A program made the translations under genes and the position numbers. The notes beneath the pieces are model-generated. The model was not told where the DNA came from, searched no databases, and saw only the letters and a program-made list of their open reading frames with translations. A stretch of 64,000 nucleotides of DNA, taken from the NCBI RefSeq assembly GCF_008831285.2, contig NC_045150.1, positions 310,001 through 374,000 of the forward strand, read 5' to 3'. The stretch comes from Nymphaea colorata. Its lineage: Eukaryota; Streptophyta; Magnoliopsida; Nymphaeales; Nymphaeaceae. This document shows, piece after piece, positions 24,801 through 35,105 of this stretch (position 1 is the stretch's first letter; every line of letters starts with the position of its first letter).

Positions 24801-24811
24801 TGCTCTTCCAT
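21811..24811 (-). CDS. TAF7: TAF7, TFIID subunit 7
   Basis: TAF7 is a TBP-associated factor of TFIID that contacts TAF1 at RNA polymerase II core promoters in the nucleus. Coding exons, in transcription order: 24,811-24,700 (MEEQFILRVPPSVSERIDRL, the diagnostic N-terminus), 22,709-22,576 (EDGRNGTFVIGN, LLDLPCIVESYKTYDD, TADIGQ), 22,497-22,378 (VEYRHGLTPPMRDARRRRFR), 22,280-22,212 (PEFVDKVERDIVNIL) and 21,958-21,811 (acidic tail ending DDDPDRSESDDSDD, stop TAA). All borders are GT-AG and the first four join in frame. The fourth exon ends in phase 0, but the tail exon needs phase 2. A micro-exon at 22,093-22,071 (ELRQYKK) with AG/GT borders restores frame, giving about 200 residues, close to the plant family length. 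The acceptor at 24,854 shows a leader intron. I judge the gene intact. Confidence 0.93.
22071..22093 (-). other. TAF7: predicted micro-exon of TAF7
   Basis: 23 nt between an AG acceptor (22,095-22,094) and a GT donor (22,070-22,069). It encodes ELRQYKK plus two bases, exactly the phase needed to join exon PEFVDKV...TEN to the SRTEATEHEDANG tail. An in-frame alternative acceptor six bases upstream would add Asn-Gln. Without it, the tail exon reads into a stop after three codons. Confidence 0.5.
23161..23322. repeat. 81-bp tandem duplication in TAF7 intron 1
   Basis: Two units (23,161 and 23,242) share 'gaaacagcataataacttt', 'gcaccttg(c/t)catctctccc' and 'cacatacac(c/t)gaccg'. Only a few differences, so fairly young. 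It lies within the 1,990-bp first coding intron. Confidence 0.9.
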
Positions 24812-24853
24812 CTTAAGGTGCTAAAAAACCACCAAGCTCTTTAATGGAACAAT
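24812..24853 (-). other. TAF7: TAF7 5' UTR segment with leader-intron acceptor
   Basis: On the minus strand a pyrimidine-rich tract ends TTGTTTGCAG at 24,854, followed by 42 nt of leader and the ATG. This is a strong acceptor, so the transcript probably begins further upstream (higher coordinates). Confidence 0.55.
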
Positions 24854-26121
24854 CTGCAAACAACATATAAGATATTACGTTGCTAACTGACTTTCAAGAA
24901 ACCCAAATTTTCAGGATGCACAGCCATACAATGCAAGAAACCAATTAAAATCTGTTGGGAATATGTGGAATAATTTATCCTTACTAACTAAATTGAACAG
25001 TAAACAGGAAGAATTTGAGATACCCACATTGACAAGTTTCCGGCTCCCACTTATGTCAACATAAATATTTGATACATGTAGAAATATCCTTATTTTAGGA
25101 TATCAAAAAGAAAAAAAGAGAAAAAGTGCCAACATAATAGAAAATGAACAGTGAACATGATGAAACTTTTTCTCGTTAAGCTCGAGGAATAGTTCACAAT
25201 GGGAATCGGACCTGGCTGTCTTGACTAATAGAACTATCTATCACATCAAACCAAAAATAGCAGAATTAATTTTCAAGAGTGAGCAAAAAAAAAAAAGCAA
25301 AGACCTGATTTAGAAATTTACATGCATGACATGATATGCTAGAGGATAATTTTATTAGTGCCATAAGCCCATAATATGACACATGAATGAGCTGGAACAA
25401 TTAGGGTACGTTTGGGCAAATGGCACAGCCAAACATTTCTGGGTGAGGAGTACTGATACAAAGAAAACAAAAGATACTTGTAACTATGCAATAACACAAG
25501 CAAGCATTTAGTGCATGATCAAAACACTAGTTTGCATAATATATATGTGAAGGCAGCTAGTCTCACCATTTCTATAACCCTTAACCTCAAGCATTTGAAT
25601 GGTCCCACTTACAATGGCAAAATGAATATAAAAGAGAACAAGCGTTCTAAAATCTAAAACACTACCATGTCAAAGTTTTCAACTACAAGTGAAAAATTAA
25701 AATTTTGATACTGAAAAACCATAATAGTTTTATGTTTTTAGTGATAAACTAAACAACAAATCCAGAACCTATAGTTTTGTGTTTAAGTGGCATTGTGCAG
25801 GATAGAGTATAGACAGTAAGGGCATCCCTGATAGACAAGTAAACATGCCCTGAATGACATTAGCAACCAAGAAGTGGATCCTATTTCTCTCTATATCAAA
25901 GTACTGCAGTAAGCAATTTGCTTCTGTAATTTGATCCTTTCATCATTCATGACTAGCGAAGGTGAAAAAGAAAAGAAGGTTAACATTTTTTCTCGAGAGA
26001 AGAGGGGAACAGAAAAGCTTGATGTCAAATGGCTGATATCTATGACTACCATTTGAGCAGCAATGTTCTGTAATGAGGTACACGCATCACTCCTGTTCAG
26101 GGAGACCAGCGAGGGTTGTGA
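24854..26121. other. AT-rich stretch, probably TAF7 leader intron
   Basis: No ORF, RNA gene or element ends seen. If the leader exon lies near 30.75 kb, all of this is intronic. Confidence 0.35.
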
Positions 26122-26345
26122 TCAATGTTGTTAAGTGCGTTGATGTGAAGCGATGCATTGACCCTGTGAAGCGATATGATGCATAATAATGCGAAGTGAT
26201 GCGTAAGCATCATGACTAAAATTTTGAAATATATAATCTCCTTAACATAATGTAAAAAAGAAAAAATCACAATTAAAATAACAGGTATTTGAATAAAAGA
26301 TAATGTGAAGAAGCAATTAAACACAATATTCAAATAAATGTTTAA
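26122..26345. repeat. hAT-type element end, related to 39,719
   Basis: Begins TCAATGTTGTTAAGTGCG, followed by GCGATGCATTGA-type words, 'aagcatcatgactaaaa' and an AT-rich tail with 'caggtatttgaataaa' and 'attcaaataaatg'. The same order occurs at 39,719-39,750 plus 40,130-40,345. A candidate opposite end with GTGAGGCGTACGC words and (complement) GTCAATAACTTAGTG lies near 27,600-27,655, suggesting a ~1.5-kb non-autonomous copy. That right border is uncertain. Confidence 0.5.
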
Positions 26346-27210
26346 ATACTATTTAACTGGATTAATGCAAATAGTCATAGTTGGACTTCCAGTTAGTCAC
26401 CCTGTAATAAACTCTAAATGGATCAGCCTAGTTGGACTTCTAAATGTTGATTTCATACCGATCAAAAAATATTGTGGCCACTATTACAAGAACATGGATC
26501 AAACCGACTGTTTTTTATCAAAACCAAACTGAATTCTCAAGTGCCAATTTGACGTGATTTAAAAGCGATAAAAAAACTCTCCTTCAAAAGTTTGGTTTAC
26601 TGATTTTTGCTGTTTTGTTCTGCATCGGTATTATACCTGATTTTTTTTGTTTCTGCAGCAACTTGTTTACAGCAAATTACCTACAACCATTAGACTGATA
26701 ATGCCACAATCTTTTTCCCTATTTCATGGATAATAAGATCTTTTACCCTTTCAATGTTCATCCAATCCAATATGTTCAATCTCATAGTTGACAATTTTCC
26801 TACCAATTCAACATTTACCGACCTTGATTTCCTACTCTGTTTGTATTTTGCATGGCTGATCATTGCAGCCTGACCAATCAATAGAATGAAGTTCAGAAAA
26901 TAGTAATAGGGAAGGTTACATTCAAACCAGTTGGATGGATAAAGAATTTTTCCAACCTGCTACTACATTTCAGATGTGATTACTTGCAAAAAACAAGATG
27001 GGTTCAAATGCTACGAACTTCTACCATTAACTAGAAAGCGGAAAAAAAAAAGAGTGAAACTGAATGAAAATTGTGGGGGTTCAAGGAAAACAAAGCAAAT
27101 TTCATAGATAAAATAATCTTAAGCTAAATATGATCATTCTCAAGATAATTTTCTAGCAAGAAAAAACCAATTCATTGAAGGGAAGGGTGAATGCCAGCAT
27201 TTTCTGAATC

Positions 27211-27420
27211 TCTGGTGTGAGTTTCTGAAATTGAGCAGCTTGAGCTGCAATGTGAAAAGAATACCACCGCCGCAGAGAAAGAGCTGTCACCATTGGAGAG
27301 AGAGCTGACGCCAGTGGAGATACTACTGTCGCCGCCGGACTGTTCACTGAAGGGAGGGGCGGGCACCAAGTCTTCTGGTGTGAGTTTGAAGTTGAGCAGC
27401 ATGAGCTGCAACATGAAGAG
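27211..27420. repeat. internal duplication, 162-bp offset
   Basis: 'tctggtgtgagttt' followed by 'ttgagcagc(t/a)tgagctgcaa' occurs at 27,211-27,258 and again at 27,373-27,418. Between them are two related GAGAGCTG-x-C-CCA-x-TGGAG phrases. The minus-strand frames here are Ser-rich and not recognisable. Confidence 0.6.
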
Positions 27421-27753
27421 GCAAAAGGGTTTCAATTGATCGAAACCTTTTCCCCAATTTTCATTAAAACCAAAGTTAAAATGCTTTTAACTTTACTTTA
27501 ACCAAAAAATGTTATTTTAAACAAAAATAAACACAGCGCATAATGCATGAGCATCAGACACTTCGTACGCACAGGACTGATGTGCACGCATCAGTCCAAT
27601 GAGGCACACGCATCAGGTCAGCGTACGCCTCACACTAAGTTATTGACACGTTCAAAGGTCAGTGCGCACACATTAACAAGCGTCCTGCCTGCCAGTCGAG
27701 GCCATCCATTTTGATCTCAACCGCACTGCTTGGCAAAACAGACTAGTTAAGAG

Positions 27754-27939
27754 ATGCAGGCATCTTGTGTTTGCTCCCAATTATTTTAAATTGTTGTTCA
27801 AGTTAATAACACTTACACAAGCATGTGAAAAATAATATGTTTTACCATGCAGGCATCTTGTGTTTGCTCCAAATTATTTTAAATTGTTGTTCAAGTTAAT
27901 AACACTTACACAAGCATGTGAAAAATAATATGTTTTACC
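27754..27939. repeat. 93-bp tandem duplication, near-identical
   Basis: Units 27,754-27,846 and 27,847-27,939 differ at one base (ctcCca versus ctcAaa). Noncoding and clearly recent. Confidence 0.95.
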
Positions 27940-27979
27940 ATGTCTGTGGCACTCATGCAAAGATGGTTAGTACAAAAAA

Positions 27980-28160
27980 TACATACATATATATATATAT
28001 GTACGTATATGCATGCATGTATGTATATACATATATATATATATGTATGTCTATGCATGCATGTACATACATATATATATATGTAGCATGTACATACATA
28101 TATATATATGTATATGTATGCATGTATGTATCTATATATATATACATATATATACATAAT
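27980..28160. repeat. TA/ATGCAT-rich palindromic low-complexity tract
   Basis: Alternating TATATA runs separated by ATGCATGCATG and GTACATAC words. Nearly every part is self-complementary, so the tract can form hairpins or cruciforms. The Tyr-Ile frames on both strands are artefacts. Confidence 0.9.
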
Positions 28161-28169
28161 CAGCAGCAA

Positions 28170-30545
28170 ACAGATAATTATATATGATAGGTCAGGACAT
28201 TCACGACAGAGGAAATTGTAAATCATAGGCATTGGTGCGAAATGTAAATAGCATAAGGGTCAAACCACCATTAGATCAAATTCTCCATGTTTGATGAAAA
28301 ACAATGCATCAATTAAAGCATATGAAATTATTATGGCCCACAATCATAAAAAATGTTGCTTTAACCATAATGACTAGGTAAATTCAATACCGAAAAGTGC
28401 CTGTAAAATGCATTAAAAAATTGGCACATGCAGCTAAATTACAATGTGAGACAAAAAAGCAAGAACCAGGAAGCAAAACCACCAAAAATCCCCAAATGAC
28501 CCTAAAATGGCTGAACGACAAAATAAAAAATCCCCAACCCAAGAAGAATAAGCTAGTAAGCAAGCAAGAAAGAGAGAGAGAGATTATACGAAGGTGAGGG
28601 AAAAAGTTTACACAAATAAGAGATTTTGTGCCTATTTTTATGAAATTTCATTATTCCATTTTCCACAAGCAGATTGAATGACTATCAAAGGGATTATGCG
28701 ACCATTTTCAAAATATAGAAAGATGGAGACTCACAGAAGCAGACCAGAAGGTTGAGAAAGAGAGAGGGAGAGACAGAGAGAACCACACAGTGGGAGGCCC
28801 GTGGCTGTTGGGCGATGGCAGGACTATGGTTGGACAATGGCAGGAAAGAAAAAGAGAGAGAGACTCACGTTGCTGCCTACCAGTAGGCGATGGCAGGACT
28901 CCAGTCTCCAGTTTCTCTTAGGTGGTAGAGAGGCTTCTCAAGCACGTTGGAACAAATGATTCATGCTATTACTTGTTGCAGAACGAAGCTACGATACATT
29001 GAGACTCGAAGAAGCAGATTCGACCAGGACTCAGCCCTTAGGGGCACCAACCTAGGTCGAGTGGGGGAACCCCTACAACTGGAACTGGCCCTATTTCAAT
29101 CCCTCATTTTGCTAGGCATGTTAATGAATTTTGGTCTCCCATTGAACCACTTTAAATCGTTCCATACAAGAAGAAAGACAAAAAAAACAAATTCCAATAT
29201 GAAATTGAATCATATTTGGTTTTGGATAACAATATCTAGTTCATTAAAAATCTGATTTGGTTCCACACAAATATTCGACCCAATAATATATAACACCTTT
29301 TTATGAAATTAACTTTTTTGCATATCCATGTATAATTCGAACTTTGAAATCCAATCTTAATCTCATTGTCAAAAGTGAGACCAACTTCGAATCTGTTAAA
29401 TCTACCACCAAGAAATAACAGCCATCCTGGGGGAGAGTAAGTGGAGATGGAAGCTCCTGCTATAGATTTTTCACATTGGCTAGTGTTTTAAGGAGTGGAA
29501 ATGTCTTGGCTTTCTTGACAAAAGGAGGTGAGAGGAGATGCCCACTATGATGGTTTGAGCAAACAAACAGGTTTGTGTGTAGAAGAAGCCACGAAGGTGA
29601 AAAAGGCAAGGAGAGGATGGCTGTGGATTTTAGGGAATCACGAAGAGATAATGTCCAACTGAAAAGGGGGAATAAAGAAGAAGAGGTTGCACAATATCAA
29701 ATGGGGGGAGTCTGGCCCAACTTGGAACAAAATCTTGCACGGACATAGTTGGAGGGAAGTAGCAGGAAGGAAGAAGGAGGCCCAACATCGGTAGTGAACC
29801 ACACCCATTGAATGGGAACAAAAGGCTAGTGATTCCACAAGATTCCTACAAGGAGATGGCTAAGCGATTTGACTTTCTAACCATTACGGCCCCTTAGCGG
29901 AGGCATTGGGAAAGGAAGGCTGGACAAGGGATAATATTTCAGACAATGAGTAGCCTTCACAAGATTAGGTTTTATTGTATTCAAAGTCCATCATCGGAAC
30001 AGAAAAGAATGCTCCAAATGCTACATGCCGATGGGACCAAGTCCTTAGATGAAGCAGTGTAAACATTCCACAAAAACAGATGCACAGGCTCATGTATTGA
30101 TCCAGAAAACATACACAATCTAGCATTTGAAGAGAACAAGTTCATGTCCACTCAACAAACAGTTCTTCACAGACTTCTCCTTAACTGTGAAATGCAGCAA
30201 CCATCAATTAAAGATGCAAAAACATGTTCAATTAATTAATTAGACACAACATCAAAGAAATCAAACGAGAAACAAAAAATCTAATTGACGCCAAAATAAT
30301 AAGAGATCCTAAATCCATACCAAAATCTAACGACACTCAAGTTTCATCCAGTTAACATCATACTAATCTAAGAACCAAATCGAAACAAACTGGTCATATT
30401 AAAAACAGAAATAAAACAGTAGCTAATTTGGTCATTCATTAGAAATCTAATAAAACTAGGCTAAAACCAAGCAATCACAATCAACAGTCAAAGACATCTA
30501 GATTAACGACCAAAAGCAACGCAAGAAGAACATGATGCAAAACTC
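28170..30545. other. no gene found; GA-rich and donor-like segments
   Basis: Short frames at 28,397-28,597, 28,947-29,255 and 29,630-29,838 have no recognisable domain. On the minus strand a leader-like stretch ends CAGCAAC then GTGAGTCTCTC at about 28,880-28,866, a good splice donor that could belong to an alternative TAF7 leader exon. Confidence 0.4.
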
Positions 30546-30549
30546 AAAG

Positions 30550-31080
30550 AAACGAAACAGAAAGTAAGGCGAGGGGTTCCCCGCCGGCAGTCCATGTTGC
30601 AGCAGAGATAGACGGAGGGAAGGACTGCTGCCAGCCGGCGGCCCACCATTTTCAATATAAAAAAGGGACTGAGAGAGGCGATGGCTGCCGGCCCGGTTGA
30701 CGTTGCTGCCGGAGCCTTAACCGAGAGAGAGAGATAAACTCACGTGAGCGCGTCTTTATCTGGGCTCGCCGGAAAGAGAGACAGGCACACCGGAGACAGA
30801 GAGGTGGTAGCCGGTGTCTGGTGGAGAGAGAGGAGAGGGCTTCTGCCTTCTGATTCTTGGAGCGAAAAAACAGGACGACGGATCGCCGGTGTTTGCGATC
30901 GAGGAGCCCTGTTTTTGTTAACGAGGTGAAAAACGAAAGAACGCAAATCTCGTTCAAAAAGAATAAAGTGTTTTTTACATGGTTTTTTAAAGAGAAAAAA
31001 ATTTCGGACAGGGGGGGGCATCCGGCTAGTTTGCGCCTCATGCAAGTGCATCGAGGCGTTCTGTCCTGATGACGCCTCAG
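30550..31080 (-). promoter_or_regulatory. GC-rich leader/promoter-like region, candidate TAF7 first exon
   Basis: Base composition rises sharply (CCGGCGGC, GCCGGCC, CGCCGG words) within AT-rich surroundings. Read on the minus strand, a pyrimidine-rich leader with TCTCTCTCC and CTCCGG words runs to GCGCTCAC, then the donor GTGAGTTTATCTCTC near 30,742. This looks like the 5' UTR exon 1 of a minus-strand gene, and the only such gene nearby is TAF7, whose leader acceptor is at 24,854. That would make a 5.9-kb leader intron. The outer edge (31,020-31,090) has GAGGCG-type words seen in hAT ends, so part may be transposon. Confidence 0.35.
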
Positions 31081-31238
31081 AGCGCACTAAAGCTCTCAAA
31101 ACTGGATCTCAAGGTAATCTCTTAGGTAATTGAATAGAAAAATGGCCACTAAATTTTGATGTAAATGTGGGTCAGTTAAACCATAGAGCCAATGTTTGGT
31201 TGATCATCATATCATATTTTGCATGCATTGGTCCAAAG

Positions 31239-31570
31239 CATTGTCACAAAAAACGGGGATGGGTATTAAACGGCGAGGAAAAAAACAGGTATAATACGGC
31301 AAAGTTTTATATATCGGGAATAAAACGGGAAAAGTTCGGCAAATTTTTTTTAAAAATTAAACATTTAATACATCTTAAAAATTATAAAAAATAATAATTA
31401 ATAAAAAAACAGCAAAAAATAGGAAAATAACATATAATACGGGTATTATACGCGTTTTTTTTTACTTTTTTTTTTTAAAAACAGGAATAGTACGGGTATT
31501 ATACGGCAGAACTATTTTTGGCATTAAATACGCGTATTTTTTTTTTTAAATGGGGTTTTTTGTGACAATG
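31239..31570. mobile_element. MITE with 16-bp perfect terminal inverted repeats
   Basis: Left end CATTGTCACAAAAAAC and right end (complement) the identical 16 bases, 332 bp overall. The flanks share TCCAAAG: immediately left of the element, and on the right after four extra bases. The interior is noncoding and contains several copies of GGGTATTATACG / CGGGTATTAAACGG words, themselves partly palindromic. It has no coding capacity; an autonomous partner is not in the window. The superfamily (Mutator-like or hAT-like) is not decided by the flanks. Confidence 0.8.
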
Positions 31571-34500
31571 GGACTCCAAAGGATTACATCGGACGATTGC
31601 ACTGTAGTGCGCTTAATCAATACTAACAATGATTTTCTGCCAATTTAAGTTAAAACTTGTGTTATATCCTATCAATGAACCATGAAGTTGCTAATTCAAG
31701 CACTGTTCCTTTCCTCAAGCTAAGGTTAAGCCTAAGATTAAGATATGAATCTTCATACCTTTTGAAGAAATCTAATAGTCATCATTTTGAGGTTTGTGAG
31801 CAAGGGTTTTATAAATATGGATGGATGAGCATTTACAACTTAACAAAAAACCTACCCTGAGTACATGACCTGCTATATATTCATATATTCGATTTGAATT
31901 TTAAGGCCAATGAAAAGATTATTTTTGAGCCACATCTGACTTCTAAATTTGAAATCAGGATCCGATCTAAAGCGGACTTGTAGATTCAAAATCCAAATCT
32001 TAACTGAGTCTGACATCTAAGTTTCCGGTTTTTAAATTTGAGAACTGAATAGGATCTGAACCTGACTCTCCAAACCGAATAAAACATGGATAGACAACTA
32101 AAAAAATCACCCATGTCCCAAGAATCCAATCAAAACCAACAAAATCAAGGATGTGCCTAATGTCACATAGCTTGAATCATAAAAGCAAACCCAACAAAAT
32201 CCTATTTTAACTAAAGCAAGGTCTAATTGTGACCGCACTGTCCCATGGAAGAACACATCCAGAATAGACAAACATCAAACTCAAGATAAAAAAAAATGAC
32301 AAACCTAAAACCCAATAATAACTTTAACAATTTTCTTTTCTTCCGAGTCCTTAAATGTGTTGCTCGACCTTTCCAATTAAACAAGCAAGTTATTTTAGAA
32401 AAGTTACTTACTTGATCTGGTTAGATAAAATGGTTTTTTTTTATTACATAAAATTATTAAATTGAACAAGATATTATTAATTGTTTAAATAAATAACTTT
32501 CTATTAACTAAAAATTCTTCTTATTCCCCATTAGAGAAATTAACACATTTATTGAAAATTTTGATACTCCAATAATGTCAACATGTTTTATTAATTGATT
32601 GAATTAACAAAGTGCTTTCTTTTATAATAAGTAAAAACAGTCATAAAGATTTTCTATGTCAAATAAGGTTTTCGACAAATAAGCAGTTGCCAGGACTATT
32701 ATCGAGTTTATTTCTACAATGTCTACCATGCAACCTGCTTTTGAAGGGTTTTGAGATTATTTGCTTAGATTTTTAACCAAATAGATTTTGATCTCAATAC
32801 TAAAGTACTTGTATTTTTTATTATGTGTTTCTTTTAATTATTTATGTATGTAGAAGATTGGTTTTTTCATATTAAAGATATTATTTATGATATTAAACTC
32901 AATTATAAATAATTTTAAATTTTAGCCTTCCTTCATTGAGATTCTTTATATTATTTCAATTATTTTTGTATACAATTATTTTCATTTTGATTAATTGATG
33001 TATTTAATTAATATTTGTCATTTATTTGATCTAATAGTCCAATTAATTATTGGAGTATGTTTGGTCAATTAGTTAATAGGCTAACTAAGAAGTTCATGTG
33101 GATAACAAAACATCTTATTTGAAATATCACTTTTAAGCTTCAAATCGTAATCAATAACCTATTATTTTGTATCAAGATTGTTTCGAAACTAGTGGTTTTT
33201 TTTATTCTCATTAAGCTTGTTTATACAATATGATTATTATTATTTTGTATACATGCAAGGTATTGAGGTTTCTTATGATTAAAACAACATCATTTATTAT
33301 ATCATTTATTGGACAGCCTATATTTAATACAATTTATTCACTTCTGCTATATGTAAAAATTTTCTATAGAGCACAAAAGAATTGTGCAAATTTTTGCCAT
33401 CGGTCAAACAATATGCTATCTTTTCTGTTAAATGTTGATTTGTTTAACTATATAACTATTTTTGTTGAGGATATAACTTAATTTGATTTGATCCAACTTG
33501 ATATGGTGGAATTGAAGTAGGTGTTGCCAGATCACTACATATTTCAAAACTGTCATTTAAGTTCCATACTGTGGTAGAATTAGCAGTAGTTCATAGTGTA
33601 ATGATGGTTTTTGTAATGTTTTTATAAGTTTTTTTATGCTTTTAGAAGTGGGTTTTAAACATTTAACCATTTGGCAGCAATTAGTAGACAGCTGATCTTA
33701 AATTTTCACTTGATATGAAACAATAGCAATGCATGAATTGTATAACATTTGCTTTTTAAATGAATAATTTTTGAAGATATAATAAACTTTTTAACATCTT
33801 AGGGAAGCAAGCAAGTCAAAAGTTATGGAATATTATGACATGCAAAAAACACATAATGTCGATCATCCAAGGATGGAACAGCCAACAAATTTTGCAACTT
33901 TGGGAGAATAACAAGTATGATCAAATCAAAATTAGCAATCTTATCATGCATCGTTGCAAAATAAGTTAATTTATGACTGAGAATAGATTTGGATGTGTAA
34001 ACTATGAGTTACATAAATAAGGAAGAAAAATTAAATCAAGGTTGACATTCATTTTTTAACTTTAAAATTCACACATCTACCTACAATATAGACATTATTA
34101 ATGTTCCATTTCTATGTACATGATTCTTGTTGAGAAGGCCAAATCATGGAAGATTAATTACTTGATGAAACAATTGAAATGAAAACTACCATTACATTTG
34201 ACAAAACTCATGTAGATGTCATGCTTATTGTAACAATTTTATTTGTGTGTTTCTATTTTTTTTCCTACTTAATTGCTTCCTATAACATTTTATGTATCAC
34301 ATTTACATATAATAAAAAACCATGCAAGTTGCAGGTTTCATTGACAGCCATTGCAAATAATTGAGTTTGTTTATTCATGCTTAACAAGAAGAAGGATATA
34401 TTGCACTGGGAGGTTATGATAAAAAACAAGTTCATTACCAAATATATAAATCAACATGGAAGGTTGAGACAAAGTTGATTATGAATAGAACAAATATTTA

Positions 34501-34880
34501 AAAGAAACTTTAGCTATAAATAACACGTTTTATTTTGTTTTTCATATTTTATACAAATACAAACTTTAAATGTCAAAATTTATATATAACAAGTTGTCTT
34601 TTAATATACAATAAAACTAAATTTAATTTGTCTCATATATATATATATATATGTATATCATTAAAGAAATTCAAAAGTCATGTTAAAAGCTTTGAGAAAC
34701 AATTCATAGAGTGATTTTACAAAACAATGATTATAAAAATGCAAGAATTAAAAAAAAAGGGAAAGAATTAATGGTGCCAAGTCCATAAGTCCACTAAACA
34801 AAAAGTTTTGTTTTCGATTGAAGCCTGATGCTCGAGACCACAACCAACATGGTAACATACGAGACAGTGAGAGAGGAGGA
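31571..34880. other. AT-rich intergenic, no gene found
   Basis: 31,880-32,060 has 'atccgatc'/'gaacctgact' words like hAT-type repeats. 32,300-34,700 is very AT-rich with short Phe/Ile-rich frames (33,230-33,481; 34,179-34,364) that I consider chance. A short (TA)n is at 34,633-34,652. Confidence 0.5.
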
Positions 34881-34882
34881 GA

Positions 34883-34888
34883 GGCCCA
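34883..34888 (-). promoter_or_regulatory. site II-type motif upstream of RPS10
   Basis: GGCCCA (complement TGGGCC), about 220 bp before the RPS10 ATG. Plant ribosomal protein and growth genes commonly carry TGGGCY (site II) near a telo-box. Confidence 0.5.
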
Positions 34889-34965
34889 CAGGGAGGGAGA
34901 GAGAGAAAGTTCGGAGCAATTATGATATGATCCGTGACCCGTCGGCCGCATGTACTTATGAGGTC

Positions 34966-34973
34966 TAGGGTTT
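34966..34973 (-). promoter_or_regulatory. telo-box upstream of RPS10
   Basis: TAGGGTTT (complement AAACCCTA) about 133 bp before the ATG. The telo-box plus site II pair is the standard promoter signature of plant translation-apparatus genes. Confidence 0.6.
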
Positions 34974-35105
34974 CGCCGTCACCCCTTGGTCTTTTTGTCA
35001 TCTGGAGCGGCCGGAGGCACGTCGTCCGCTCGCTGCTGTAAGGGTTTTGGTTCATCCTGATATCTCCTCTTCTTCCCTCCGGGAAGAGAACACTCCGGCC
35101 GAATA

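Noticed and set aside
27906-28232. 108- and 89-codon Tyr/Ile-rich frames on both strands
   Set aside because: Translations of alternating AT repeats; no protein features.
30652-31099. 129- and 119-codon overlapping minus-strand frames
   Set aside because: They overlap in different frames, show no domain, and coincide with a leader-like GC-rich stretch; probably noncoding.
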